Source: Aeromicrobium sp. Root236 (GTDB lineage Bacteria; Actinomycetota; Actinomycetes; Propionibacteriales; Nocardioidaceae). Taken from it: 64,000 bases of DNA. Position numbers and translations under genes: made by a program. The DNA lies in NCBI RefSeq assembly GCF_001428805.1, contig NZ_LMIS01000001.1:3513908-3577907 (forward strand), written 5' to 3'. Of this stretch, positions 45,888-54,115 are shown in pieces. The notes below the pieces were generated by a model. The model ran no database searches. It had not been told where the DNA came from and saw only the letters and a program-made list of their open reading frames with translations. Numbering within the stretch: the first letter of the stretch is position 1; the number at the start of each line of letters is the position of its first letter.

Positions 45888-45897
45888 GACCCGCGGA

Positions 45898-45925
45898 GCT
45901 CGGCCTCGGGTGACCGAGGCCGAGC
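45898..45925. terminator. Bidirectional terminator after secA
   Basis: GCTCGGCCTCGG (45898-45909), loop GTGA, CCGAGGCCGAGC (45914-45925): a perfect 12-bp stem 10 bp after the secA stop and 4 bp before the stop of the convergent Rv3235-family gene. Confidence 0.85.
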
Positions 45926-45929
45926 GAAG

Positions 45930-46412
45930 CTACGCCCAGGTGAGGGCGGTGCACTTCCAGACCTGGTCGCCGCGATGGGTGGTCTGCAGCTCGAGGCGTA
46001 CGGCGAGGGCCCTCGAGCGACCGCGGTGCACCATGCGGCCGGCGATCTCGGCGGCGCCGTCGTGGACCATTGCCACGTGCACCGAGACGATGCGGGCGCC
46101 GTGTCCGGAGCGTGCCCTCAGAGGTACGCGGGCGTGGGCGGTCAGGCGGCTCGTCAGCTGGTCGTAGACGTCGGGCGCCATCCACGCGGCCATCTGCCGC
46201 ACCGCTCGCTCGCCCGACAGGACCTCGACCAGGGCCTGCATGAACCGGGCAGCGCGTTGGCGCATCGGCGCCGCGTCGCCGCGCTCGACCGGCACCGGCA
46301 GCACGGGGCTCAGCCCCGGGAACGGCAGCGGGATCTGGCCGGGTGCCGGTTCGACCGGTCCGTCGAACGACGGGCGCAGTGACGGTACGAGCAGGGCGGT
46401 GGCGGTCTTCAT
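45930..46412 (-). CDS. Rv3235-family protein
   Basis: 160 residues from the ATG at 46412. After a Pro-rich N-terminus it has a compact alpha/beta domain: RFMQALVEVLSGERAVRQMA, then VYDQLTSRL, and a C-terminal beta segment ending WKCTALTWA. This is the signature of the actinobacterial Rv3235 family, which lies near secA in M. tuberculosis too. The fold recalls NTF2-like proteins but the function is unknown. It is coupled to the LysM gene (ATGA overlap). Confidence 0.82.
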   Translation of the reverse strand: MKTATALLVPSLRPSFDGPVEPAPGQIPLPFPGLSPVLPVPVERGDAAPMRQRAARFMQALVEVLSGERAVRQMAAWMAPDVYDQLTSRLTAHARVPLRARSGHGARIVSVHVAMVHDGAAEIAGRMVHRGRSRALAVRLELQTTHRGDQVWKCTALTWA

Positions 46413-47002
46413 GTGGGGTCCTTCCCGAGCGGCGGAACGAGGCGTTGCTTGGGGAAGATCAGGTCGGGGTCGTCGCCGATGACGTCCCGGTTGGCCGCGT
46501 GCCACCGTGCGCAGGCGCGCGCGATCTCGGCATCGGTGGCGCCGGCAGGCAGGGACCGGGCGGCGATCGCCCAGAGCGTGTCGCCCGGCCGTACGACGAC
46601 GGCGGGCGCTGCCCCAGCGGTTGCGGGTACGGACCCGACGGGCCGGTCAGGAAGCTGCAGACCGGTCAGGTCGTGCTGCGGACGGGCCGGCGCGACGGCG
46701 CGGTCGGCCTGCACGGGAGCCACTGCGAGGGCACCCACCGTGCCCGCGAGCAGCGCGCGGCGGAGCAGGCGCGGGGTGATCGCGCGGAGGAGCGGAGCCG
46801 GGACGCGTAGGAGCACAAGACCGGCAGCGAGGAGCACCCAGGACGACAACGCGAGCTGCACGAGGCAGCCGAGGGCGAGCAGGGCATCCGGGAAGCTGTC
46901 GCCTCGCAGGTCGGCCACGGCACGGCCGGCGCCCGGCGCCAGCAACGTGACGCTGACGGCGGCGAGCGCGGTGAGCGCCCACCCGGCACGAGACAGCAGC
47001 AT
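46409..47002 (-). CDS. LysM-domain membrane protein
   Basis: 197 residues. Two or three hydrophobic segments in the first 95 residues are followed by a Pro/Ala linker and a LysM domain (about 137-190) with VVRPGDTLWAIAARSL and PDLIFPKQRLVPP. LysM binds the glycan backbone of peptidoglycan, so the protein should sit in the membrane and touch the wall. It starts a two-gene operon with the Rv3235-family protein. The upstream gap is AT-rich, with TTGACA on the minus strand at 47073-47078. Confidence 0.87.
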   Translation of the reverse strand: MLLSRAGWALTALAAVSVTLLAPGAGRAVADLRGDSFPDALLALGCLVQLALSSWVLLAAGLVLLRVPAPLLRAITPRLLRRALLAGTVGALAVAPVQADRAVAPARPQHDLTGLQLPDRPVGSVPATAGAAPAVVVRPGDTLWAIAARSLPAGATDAEIARACARWHAANRDVIGDDPDLIFPKQRLVPPLGKDPT

Positions 47003-47029
47003 GCGACCCCCCGATCGGCATTCATGTCA

Positions 47030-47046
47030 TTTGATGATGTTTGATT
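47030..47046. promoter_or_regulatory. Direct repeat in AT-rich divergent promoter region
   Basis: TTTGAT at 47030-47035 and 47041-47046 are 11 bp apart, one turn of the helix, within the most AT-rich 60 bases of the area. They lie between the LysM operon and the leaderless gene at 47139. Such phasing suggests a dimeric or cooperative regulator. Confidence 0.4.
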
Positions 47047-47126
47047 ACACACAAGACCGTTTGAGAGCGTCTGTCAACATCTGTGTACAGAGGTGTGCAC
47101 ACTGTCCGGGCTGGGTGTCGCTGGGA

Positions 47127-47132
47127 TAGCGT
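47127..47132 (+). promoter_or_regulatory. -10 element of the gene at 47139
   Basis: TAGCGT ends 6 nt before the ATG; leaderless arrangement. Confidence 0.4.
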
Positions 47133-47138
47133 TTCGGC

Positions 47139-47642
47139 ATGCGGTGGGAGCGGTTGTTCGAGGATCTCGAGGCGCAGGCGGGCGATCTCGAGCTCGACGA
47201 GCGCGACGCCCTCGTCGACGAGCTGCGCGACGGCGACTGGGCGCAGACCTCCTGGCGGGACCTGCTCGGCGGCCGGGTCGTCCTGGCCGTACGCGGGGCC
47301 GATCGCGTCGAGGGCGAGGTGACACTCGTCAACGAGCGGCTGGTGCACCTGCGCGGCGATGCCATGGACCACGTCGTGAGCGTCGCGGCGGTGATGGCCG
47401 TGCACGAGGCCGAGCGTCGGGCTGACGCGACGACAGCAGTGGGGGAGGCCCTGGGCTGGGGCCAGGTCTTCAGGGCCCTCCGGGAGACCGGCGAGGAGAT
47501 CCGCGTGCGCCTGGTCGACGGCTCCGTGCGCGACGGCTCGGTCGTGGTGGCGGGCCGTGACTTCGTACGCCTGAGGGCCGGGTCAGGCCGTGATCAGGTG
47601 CTGCCGCTGGACGCGATCGCGGTGGTCAGCGGTCGGACGTGA
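47139..47642 (+). CDS. Actinobacterial protein of unknown function
   Basis: 167 residues. An N-terminal acidic helix pair (MRWERLFEDLEAQAGDLEL, then ERDALVDELRDGD) precedes two similar beta-rich segments (VVLAVRGADRVEGEVTLVN and IRVRLVDGSVRDGSVVVAG) that look like tandem Sm-like or SH3-like half-barrels. There is no signal or membrane segment. Homologues seem common beside the LysM/Rv3235 genes in related bacteria, but I cannot name the family. Its 3' end overlaps the convergent HTH gene by 17 bp. Confidence 0.75.
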   Translation: MRWERLFEDLEAQAGDLELDERDALVDELRDGDWAQTSWRDLLGGRVVLAVRGADRVEGEVTLVNERLVHLRGDAMDHVVSVAAVMAVHEAERRADATTAVGEALGWGQVFRALRETGEEIRVRLVDGSVRDGSVVVAGRDFVRLRAGSGRDQVLPLDAIAVVSGRT

Positions 47643-47868
47643 CGTCGTCGGCCGGGACGTGGGTGTCGTCGGGCACCTCGGCGCGGGCGTACTGCCGGGC
47701 GATGTAGTCCTCGAGCTGGTCGTTCTCGATGCGCCACTGGCCACGTCCACCGATCTGGATGCCTCGCAGGTCGCCGGAACGGACGAGCGCGTAGACCTGG
47801 CGCACCGTGACGTTGAGGACCTCCGCGACGTCGGCCAGCGTGAGGAACCGCGGGCTGGTGGGTGGCAT
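47626..47868 (-). CDS. Small MerR/excisionase-type HTH protein
   Basis: 80 residues from the ATG at 47868. A winged-helix excisionase-like domain fills most of it: LTLADVAEVLNVTVRQVYAL followed by GRGQWRIENDQLEDYIARQY. The C-terminus is acidic. It resembles BldC-type regulators in fold but not in sequence, so that name is not used. It overlaps the end of the previous convergent gene by 17 bp. Confidence 0.85.
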   Translation of the reverse strand: MPPTSPRFLTLADVAEVLNVTVRQVYALVRSGDLRGIQIGGRGQWRIENDQLEDYIARQYARAEVPDDTHVPADDVTSDR

Positions 47869-47977
47869 GCCCTCAGTTTCCCACGACGCGGTGTCAGAGT
47901 CTCCCCGGGTTCGCGACATCTGTGGACAACCTGACCTCGGTATGGACGAACGGAGGCTGAGTCTGTACAACCGTTGC

Positions 47978-48640
47978 ATGACGAACTGGCGGGGGCCTGG
48001 GGGATCAGGCAGGACAACGGCGCAGCGACTGCGCATCCGACCGTGGCGCGACCCACGGCTCCTTCTCGGGCTGCTGCTCGTGCTGGGGGCGACCATCCTG
48101 GGCGCACGGCTCGCGGCGGCCAGCGACGACACCGTGGAGTACTGGTCGGTCAAGGCCACCGTCGCTCCGGGCGACCCGGTCAGCCGTGACTCGCTCGAGG
48201 TGACCCGCGTGCGGCTGTCGTCGGCGACCAAGGGCAACTACCTGCGTACGGACGAGGAGTTCGCCGCTCCGCTCGACGACCTGGTGTGGGCCCATGGGGT
48301 CTCGGCCGGCTCACTCGTCGACAAGGGCTCGCTCGTACGCCGGTCGGCCACGACCCGCAGCCAGCTGCCGCTCAGCGTGGCGGACGGGGCGGCGCCGGCC
48401 GACCTCGACCGTGGTGACCTCGTCGACGTGTGGGTCGGGCCAGGACCCGGCGACGAGCCGGCGGGCAAGGCCGCGCTGGTGCTCGAGTCCGTGCGCGTCA
48501 TCGAGTCCGGCGACGACGCAGCCGCTCGGAGCGGCTCCCTGGCGCAGACGGTCCTCGTGGACGTCGACAAGTCACAGCTGCGCGGTTCGGTCGTCAGCAC
48601 CGTGGCCGCCGGCCACGTGACCCTCGTCAGGGTCTCGTGA
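47978..48640 (+). CDS. SAF-domain membrane protein (CpaB-like)
   Basis: 220 residues from the ATG at 47978; 47942 is a possible earlier start. A basic N-terminus, one membrane helix (about 23-42) and then an SAF domain (about 55-120, SVKATVAPGDPVSRDSLEV) resemble the first part of CpaB/RcpC of Flp/Tad pili. No other Tad gene (CpaF, TadB/C, Flp) is in the window. The stop overlaps the start of the MinD-like gene, so the two work as a pair. Confidence 0.75.
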   Translation: MTNWRGPGGSGRTTAQRLRIRPWRDPRLLLGLLLVLGATILGARLAAASDDTVEYWSVKATVAPGDPVSRDSLEVTRVRLSSATKGNYLRTDEEFAAPLDDLVWAHGVSAGSLVDKGSLVRRSATTRSQLPLSVADGAAPADLDRGDLVDVWVGPGPGDEPAGKAALVLESVRVIESGDDAAARSGSLAQTVLVDVDKSQLRGSVVSTVAAGHVTLVRVS

Positions 48641-49788
48641 TGGACGTCGTCCTGGCCGCGGGCGAGGCGCCGTGGGAGGCCGCGGCGATCCGCGAGATCG
48701 AGGCGTCGGGCACGCTTCGCCTCGTGCGGCGGTGCGTCGATGTCGCCGACCTGCTGGCGATCGCCGACACCGATCTGGCGGCCGCCGCGCTGGTCACCGC
48801 CGACCTGCCGGGGCTCGACGCCGACACGGTCTATCGCCTGGAGCACGCCGGCGTACGCGTCGCAGCCGTCGACTCGGACGAGGGTCGCTGCCGGTCGTTG
48901 GGCATCGAGCGGATGCTGCGGCTGGGCGCCCTCGACGTCGTGGCTCGCGACGCACCCGCACCGCGCCACGCACCGCAGGAGGAGCGGGCCCCGCTGATCG
49001 CCGTGTGGGGCCCGGCCGGCGCGCCGGGTCGCAGCACCGTGGCGCTGGGGCTGGCCTCGGCGACGGCCGCCCACGGCACCGACACCGCGCTGGTCGACGC
49101 CGACACCTACGGCGGCTCCCTCGGCCAGATGCTGTCGGTGCTCGACGACGTGAGTGGCCTCGTCGCCGCATGTCGCGCGGCCAACGCCGGCCGGGCCGTC
49201 GAGGTGGCCGACCACCTGCTGGGGATCGACGACCACCTCCGCCTGCTCACCGGCCTGCCGCGCGCGGACATGTGGCCCCAGGTACGCACCGGCGCGTTCG
49301 AGCTCGTCCTGTCCCGCTTGCAGTCGATCACCGAGCTGGTGGTCGTCGACTGCGGGTTCTCTCTCGAGACGGGCACAGGTCACTCGGCCAACCGCAACCA
49401 GACAACCCTCCAGGTCCTCGACCAGGCCGACGCGATCGTGGCCGTGGGACGCCCCGATCCCGTGGGGCTGGCCCGACTCGTGCGGGGTCTCCACGACCTC
49501 GCCGAAGCGGTGCCGGGCCGGGTCCCGACGCTGGTGGTCAACATGACGCGTACGTCGCTGGGCTGGCGTGAGCGCGAGATCGACGCGACGCTGCGGCGGC
49601 TCACCGGGGTCGTGCCGGCGGCCCATCTCCCGTTCGACCAGTCGGGCCTCGACCTCGCCGCCGTGAGCGGGCGCGCGCCGCGCGAGGTGGCGCCGTCGTC
49701 GCCCTTCGTGACCCGGATCGAGGTGCTGGCGCGCACGCTCGTGTCACAGGTCGGAACACCGGCCCTACTCTCGTCTGCCACCCCATGA
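48640..49788 (+). CDS. MinD/CpaE-like protein with altered P-loop
   Basis: 382 residues; the ATG at 48640 overlaps the SAF stop. Residues about 1-110 form a receiver-like alpha/beta domain as in CpaE. From about 122 a MinD/ParA fold begins: VWGPAGAPGRSTVALGLAS, LVDADTYGGSL, and VVDCGFSLE. The P-loop has APGRST where MinD has KGGxGKT, so the conserved Lys is replaced by Arg and the deviant Lys is missing. It may bind nucleotide weakly or not at all. This resembles the actinobacterial Ssd/CpaE-like group, linked to septum regulation or pilus placement. Confidence 0.75.
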   Translation: MDVVLAAGEAPWEAAAIREIEASGTLRLVRRCVDVADLLAIADTDLAAAALVTADLPGLDADTVYRLEHAGVRVAAVDSDEGRCRSLGIERMLRLGALDVVARDAPAPRHAPQEERAPLIAVWGPAGAPGRSTVALGLASATAAHGTDTALVDADTYGGSLGQMLSVLDDVSGLVAACRAANAGRAVEVADHLLGIDDHLRLLTGLPRADMWPQVRTGAFELVLSRLQSITELVVVDCGFSLETGTGHSANRNQTTLQVLDQADAIVAVGRPDPVGLARLVRGLHDLAEAVPGRVPTLVVNMTRTSLGWREREIDATLRRLTGVVPAAHLPFDQSGLDLAAVSGRAPREVAPSSPFVTRIEVLARTLVSQVGTPALLSSATP

Positions 49789-49829
49789 CCCGGTGGTAAC
49801 TTCTCTGCAGGACGTCCCTGAGGAGAGTC

Positions 49830-51233
49830 ATGCAACGGTTGAGCCCGCTGGATGCGATGTTCCTGCAGCAGGACAGCCCGACCGTGCCGCGTCAGATCGC
49901 CTCGTTGGCGATCCTCGAGCCCGGTGAGCACCCCCTCGACTACGACCGCCTGATCCACGTCATCAACGAGCGCATCGACATCGTGCCCCGCTACCGCCAG
50001 GTGCCGCGCACGGTCCCGGCCTCGCTGGGCACACCCGTCTGGCTCGACGACGAGAACTTCGACATCTCCCTGCACGTACGCCGTTCGGCGCTTCCGCGGC
50101 CCGGCACCGCCGCGGCGCTGCACGAGCTCGTCGGTCGGCTGATCGCCCGTCGGCTCGACCTCGACCGGCCGCTGTGGGAGCTCTACCTCATCGAGGGGCT
50201 GTCCGAGGGGCGCGTCGCGCTGCTGTTCAAGGCGCACCAGGCGCTCGTCGACGGATCCGAGACCGTCGACCTGGCGCAGGTCCTGCTCGAGGAGACGGCG
50301 CACGACCGCGACATCCCCTACGAGGAGTGGAACCCGCGCCCCGAGCCCAACGCCGCCGAGCTCGTGGTCGGCACGCTCAACCGCAACCTGCGCCACCCCG
50401 GCGAGGCACTGCGTGTCGCCGAGCTCAACCTCGGCCGGATCGCGCGCCGGCTGCCGGTCGTCGGCGTCGACGGCCAGCCGCCGCACAGCGTCCTGTCGAC
50501 CGACCTGTCGCGGCATCGCCGGTTCGCCTCCCTGGCCGCCAAGCTCGACGACTTCCGGCGCGTACGCGAGGAGCACGGCGGCACGGTCAACGACGTCATC
50601 CTCGCGGTGATCGCCGGCGGCATCCGGGGCTGGATGCTGACCCGTGCCGAGCCGGTGACCGCCAAGACCAGCTTCCGCGCCATGGTGCCGATGTCGGTCG
50701 TCGCCGAGGACGGCCTGCCCACGTCGTTGGGGTCCAAGGTGCGCGGCCACCTGCTGTCGTTGCCGGTCGGCGAGTCCAACCCCGTCGTGCGGCTACACCA
50801 GGTGTCGTACGCGCTCAAGGACCACCGCGAGACCGGATCCGCGGTCGCGGCCAACAAGCTGGCCAACCTGCCGGGCTTCGCGACCTCGACGTTCCACGCC
50901 GTCGGCGCGCGGGTCGCTGACGCCGAGGCGGGCCGTGGCCACCAGATCGTCATCACCAACGTGCCGGGTCCCCAGGACCCCGTCTACATGGCGGGGGAGG
51001 CGGTGAGCGAGGTCTACCCGTGCATCCCCCTGAGCGGCCGTCGCGCGGTGTCGATCGGCGTGACGTCCTACAACAGCAAGGTGTTCTTCGGCATCGTCGC
51101 CGATCGCGAGGCAGTGCCGGACGTCGACGTCCTGGCGCAATGCATCGAGGACGCGCTGCTCGAGCTCGTCGAGTCCGTCGAGGGGCGCCGGTCCCGCGCT
51201 CCCCGCGGACGCCAGCGGCCGGCCAAGTCATGA
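49830..51233 (+). CDS. WS/DGAT-like acyltransferase with HQxxxDG motif
   Basis: 467 residues, a full-length wax ester synthase/diacylglycerol acyltransferase. The family motif HHxxxDG reads AHQALVDG, His136-Gln137...Asp141-Gly142, so the second, catalytic His is Gln. Other blocks are present: PLDAMF at the N-terminus, TVNDVILAVIAGGIR, and NVPGPQDPVYMAG. AGGAG precedes the ATG at 49830 and a TAACTT -10 lies at 49797-49802. The enzyme group makes triacylglycerol or wax esters at the membrane; activity of this member is uncertain. Confidence 0.82.
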   Translation: MQRLSPLDAMFLQQDSPTVPRQIASLAILEPGEHPLDYDRLIHVINERIDIVPRYRQVPRTVPASLGTPVWLDDENFDISLHVRRSALPRPGTAAALHELVGRLIARRLDLDRPLWELYLIEGLSEGRVALLFKAHQALVDGSETVDLAQVLLEETAHDRDIPYEEWNPRPEPNAAELVVGTLNRNLRHPGEALRVAELNLGRIARRLPVVGVDGQPPHSVLSTDLSRHRRFASLAAKLDDFRRVREEHGGTVNDVILAVIAGGIRGWMLTRAEPVTAKTSFRAMVPMSVVAEDGLPTSLGSKVRGHLLSLPVGESNPVVRLHQVSYALKDHRETGSAVAANKLANLPGFATSTFHAVGARVADAEAGRGHQIVITNVPGPQDPVYMAGEAVSEVYPCIPLSGRRAVSIGVTSYNSKVFFGIVADREAVPDVDVLAQCIEDALLELVESVEGRRSRAPRGRQRPAKS

Positions 51234-51538
51234 GGGTCTACCTGGCGGTGGGCCCGGACGACCTGACGGCCCTGGCCGGTGGCGCCTCGATCACCGCACC
51301 GGCGTTCGTCGCCGCGTCGGAGGACGAGGAGGACGAGCTCGCCGCGCTCGAGGAGGCGTCCGAGAACGGCGCCGCGGTGGCCGCCGCCGAGCTGGACGAC
51401 CCCGATGGCCCGGTCACCCTCGACGACGTGGTGTCGTTCCACCTCGACGTCGACGGCACGGGCGACCTCGCGTGGTACGCCACACAAGAGATCGACGCCG
51501 TGCTCAGCACCCTTGCGGGGCCGGACACGGCGTCGTAG
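51230..51538 (+). CDS. Small acidic protein, DUF6912-like
   Basis: 102 residues from the ATG at 51230, overlapping the previous stop (ATGA). MRVYLAVGPDDLTAL at the start and the strongly acidic centre resemble a small actinobacterial family that I believe is DUF6912. No motif for catalysis is seen. The coupling to the WS/DGAT-like gene suggests linked function. Confidence 0.65.
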   Translation: MRVYLAVGPDDLTALAGGASITAPAFVAASEDEEDELAALEEASENGAAVAAAELDDPDGPVTLDDVVSFHLDVDGTGDLAWYATQEIDAVLSTLAGPDTAS

Positions 51539-51547
51539 CGACCTCGT

Positions 51548-52033
51548 CTAGAGCTTGGTCTGGCCGTACTCGACCTCTTCGCGCAGCGAGGACCGGATGG
51601 CCTTGGCGACCTCGGGCTCGATCTTCTTGCCGATGAACGGGATCGACACCTTGACGTCGCCGTCGAGGCTGAACGAGGTGGCGGCGCCGTCGGCGACGAG
51701 CTTGGCCTTGCCGGTCATCTCGGCGGGCTGGCCGATGATGCTGACCTTGACGTCGGCCGTACGGTTGCCGCTCGCGTCGGGGCCGCTCCACACCTCGGTC
51801 TGCTTGACCTTGACGGTGCTGCCGGTCAGCTTCTTGACGAAGTCGGGCAGATCGGCGTCCTGCGTACGGATGACCGTGACGGTCGCGCCGTCGCCGGACT
51901 CCTCGACCGTGACCTCGTACTCGTGGGCGCCCTGGTTGGCGCACGACTCGGTGCGGAACGCCTGGTCGGTGATCAGCCCGTAGACCGTCGCGACGTCGGC
52001 GCCCTCGTAGCTGAAGGACTCGGTGAGCTTCAT
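51548..52033 (-). CDS. DUF2505 protein
   Basis: 161 residues, a START/SRPBCC-like cone fold as judged from the alternating strands: FSYEGADVATVYGLITDQAF at the start, VTVIRTQDADLPDFVKKL in the middle and a long C-terminal helix. It matches DUF2505, which is widespread in actinobacteria and may bind a lipid or hydrophobic ligand. It is coupled to pspA through an ATGA overlap. Confidence 0.82.
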   Translation of the reverse strand: MKLTESFSYEGADVATVYGLITDQAFRTESCANQGAHEYEVTVEESGDGATVTVIRTQDADLPDFVKKLTGSTVKVKQTEVWSGPDASGNRTADVKVSIIGQPAEMTGKAKLVADGAATSFSLDGDVKVSIPFIGKKIEPEVAKAIRSSLREEVEYGQTKL

Positions 52034-52770
52034 TCGGTCACCGCCTGGGGTGCGGCGGTGCCGACGCCCTTGAGCTCGGCCAGGCGAGCCTCGACCTCGG
52101 CGTCGGTGGACGACGCCTCGAGCTCGTCCCATGGGTCGGCCGTCGCGGCGTTGAGCTCGGCCTGGCCGGCGACCTGCGCCTCGGAGCGACGGACCTTGTC
52201 CTCGAACCGGCCCAGCTCGCTGGTGGGGTCGAGCACGTCGATCGACTTGACGGCGTCCTGCACCTTGGCCTGTGCCTCGGCGGTCTTGGCGCGGGCGACG
52301 AGCTGGTCGCGCTTGGTCTGCAGCTCGCCGAGCTTGGCCTTCATGCCGATCAGCCCGGTCTTGAGCTTCTCGACGGTCTCGTTCTGCGAGGCGATCATGG
52401 GCTCGGCCTGCGTGGCCTCGGTCTCGAAGCCGATCTGCTTGGAGAGCGCGATCTTGGCGAGCTGGTCGAACTTGTCGGCCTCGGCCGCCTGGCCGGACGC
52501 GCGCAGCGAGTCCGCCTTCTGCGACGCGGCGAGCGCCTTCTGGCCCCACTCCTTGGCCGCGGCGACGTCCTCGGCGTGGTCCGCCTCGGCGAGGCGCAGG
52601 TTGCCGATGGTCTGGGCCACGGCGTCCTCGGCCTCGGCGATCGAGTTGGTGTAGTCCCGCACGAGCTGGTCGAGCATCTTCTCCGGGTCCTCGGCCTTGT
52701 CGAGGAGGGCGTTGATGTTGGCGCGCGTCAGCTGGCCGATGCGCCCCAGGATGGTCTGTTTCTGAGCCAT
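52030..52770 (-). CDS. pspA: PspA/IM30 family protein
   Basis: 246 residues from the ATG at 52770 (MAQKQTILGRIGQLTRANIN), two codons or so after alternative ATGs. Nearly the whole protein is a long alpha-helical coiled-coil (about 25-200), with an acidic C-terminus. PspA/IM30/Vipp1 proteins coat and stabilise the inner membrane under envelope stress. The N-terminal amphipathic helix binds lipid. The gene is followed by DUF2505 in the same operon; no ClgR-type regulator is close by. Confidence 0.9.
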   Translation of the reverse strand: MAQKQTILGRIGQLTRANINALLDKAEDPEKMLDQLVRDYTNSIAEAEDAVAQTIGNLRLAEADHAEDVAAAKEWGQKALAASQKADSLRASGQAAEADKFDQLAKIALSKQIGFETEATQAEPMIASQNETVEKLKTGLIGMKAKLGELQTKRDQLVARAKTAEAQAKVQDAVKSIDVLDPTSELGRFEDKVRRSEAQVAGQAELNAATADPWDELEASSTDAEVEARLAELKGVGTAAPQAVTE

Positions 52771-52891
52771 GGTCATCACTCTCTGTCAGATGCTGCCTGT
52801 GGGGTGCGACGATCGGGCACAGGGTTGCCGCACACGTCGATCTTGCTGCATCGCGGTGACCGAGACAACCGGATCCGGCGCCGGGCACCGC

Positions 52892-54115
52892 TCAGCCTGC
52901 GGTTTCGGGCCCTTGCCTGCCGCCGCGGAAGATCCACTGCCGCATCAGGACGAAGCGCATGGCGGTCACGAACAGGTTGGCCGCGGTGAGCAGCACGACC
53001 TCGACGAGCGGATGGCCCTCGCCTCGTACGGCGCGCAAGGTCCACAGCGCGCCGCTCGTGACCCCGAGGCCGCACGCGAACACGAGCAGGCCCTGGAGCT
53101 GGTGCCGCAGCGCGCCCTCCGGCCCGCGGAAGCCGAACGTGAACCGCCGGTTCGCGGCCGTGTTGGCGATCGCGGTCGCGGCGAGCGCGAGGGCGTTCGC
53201 CTCCTGGGCGCCGAGCCGTCCCCGCAGCCCGACGTACAGGACGCCGTACGCGAGGGTCGACAGGATCCCGACCAGCGCGAACACGACCATCTGGGCGCTG
53301 AGCCGGCCGCCGGCGCTGCGGGCGGTCGTACGCCCGAGGGTGCCGGCGACCTCCGCCAACGGCACGCGTCCACGCAGCAGCGCCCAGCCGAGCCGGCCCA
53401 TGCCGCGCAGGTCGGCCGCCGCGGTGCGGACGATGTCGACGCGGCTGTCGGGGTCGTCGACCCAGTCGACCGGGACCTCGTGGATGCGCAGCCCGGCCCG
53501 CTCGGCGACGATCAGCAGCTCGGTGTCGAAGAACCACTCGTCGTCCTCGATCAGCGGCAGCAGCTGCTCGGCCACGTCGCGCCGGATCGCCTTGAAGCCG
53601 CACTGGGCGTCGGAGAAGCGCGCCCGCAGCGCCCCGCGGAGCATCACGTTGTACGTCCGGGAGATCAGCTCGCGCTTCGGCCCGCGAGTCGTCCGCGCGG
53701 TGCGCGCCAAGCGGGAGCCGATCGCGAGGTCGGAGTGCCCTGACAGCAGGGGAGCGACCAGCGGCAGCAGCGCATTGAGGTCGGTCGACAGGTCGACGTC
53801 CATGTAGACGAGCACCTCGGCGTCCGACCGTGACCAGGCCTCCTTGAGCGCCCGGCCGCGTCCTTTCCGCGCCAGCGACACGACCGACACGTCCTCGTAG
53901 CGGTGCGCCAGCTGGTGGGCCAGCAACCCCGTCGCGTCGGTGCTCGCGTTGTCGGCGATCGTCACCCGCGACTCGTACGGCAGCGTGCGCAGGTGCTCGC
54001 GGACGGTCTCGACCGATCGCACCAGGGTGCGCTCCTCGTTGTAGACCGGGATCACGATGTCCAGGACGACAGTGGCGACTGGCATGGGCTCGGCGTACGT
54101 GGTGGCGGCGGTCAC
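52892..54115 (-). CDS. Bifunctional GT2 glycosyltransferase / GtrA protein
   Basis: 407 residues from the GTG at 54115, which overlaps the stop of the upstream gene (GTGA). Residues about 14-250 are a DPM1-like GT2 domain: VIPVYNEERTL, VYMDVDLSTDLN (DxD) and FSDAQCGFKAIRRDVA. Residues about 270-400 are a GtrA domain with four membrane helices. The first part should make polyprenyl-phosphate-sugar; GtrA helps flip it. The fused form is known in actinobacteria and the product would feed the ArnT-like enzyme encoded just upstream. Confidence 0.92.
   Translation of the reverse strand: MTAATTYAEPMPVATVVLDIVIPVYNEERTLVRSVETVREHLRTLPYESRVTIADNASTDATGLLAHQLAHRYEDVSVVSLARKGRGRALKEAWSRSDAEVLVYMDVDLSTDLNALLPLVAPLLSGHSDLAIGSRLARTARTTRGPKRELISRTYNVMLRGALRARFSDAQCGFKAIRRDVAEQLLPLIEDDEWFFDTELLIVAERAGLRIHEVPVDWVDDPDSRVDIVRTAAADLRGMGRLGWALLRGRVPLAEVAGTLGRTTARSAGGRLSAQMVVFALVGILSTLAYGVLYVGLRGRLGAQEANALALAATAIANTAANRRFTFGFRGPEGALRHQLQGLLVFACGLGVTSGALWTLRAVRGEGHPLVEVVLLTAANLFVTAMRFVLMRQWIFRGGRQGPETAG

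Noticed and set aside
47626-47868. Naming the small HTH protein BldC
   Set aside because: The fold is similar but the sequence, including the recognition helix and tail, differs from BldC.
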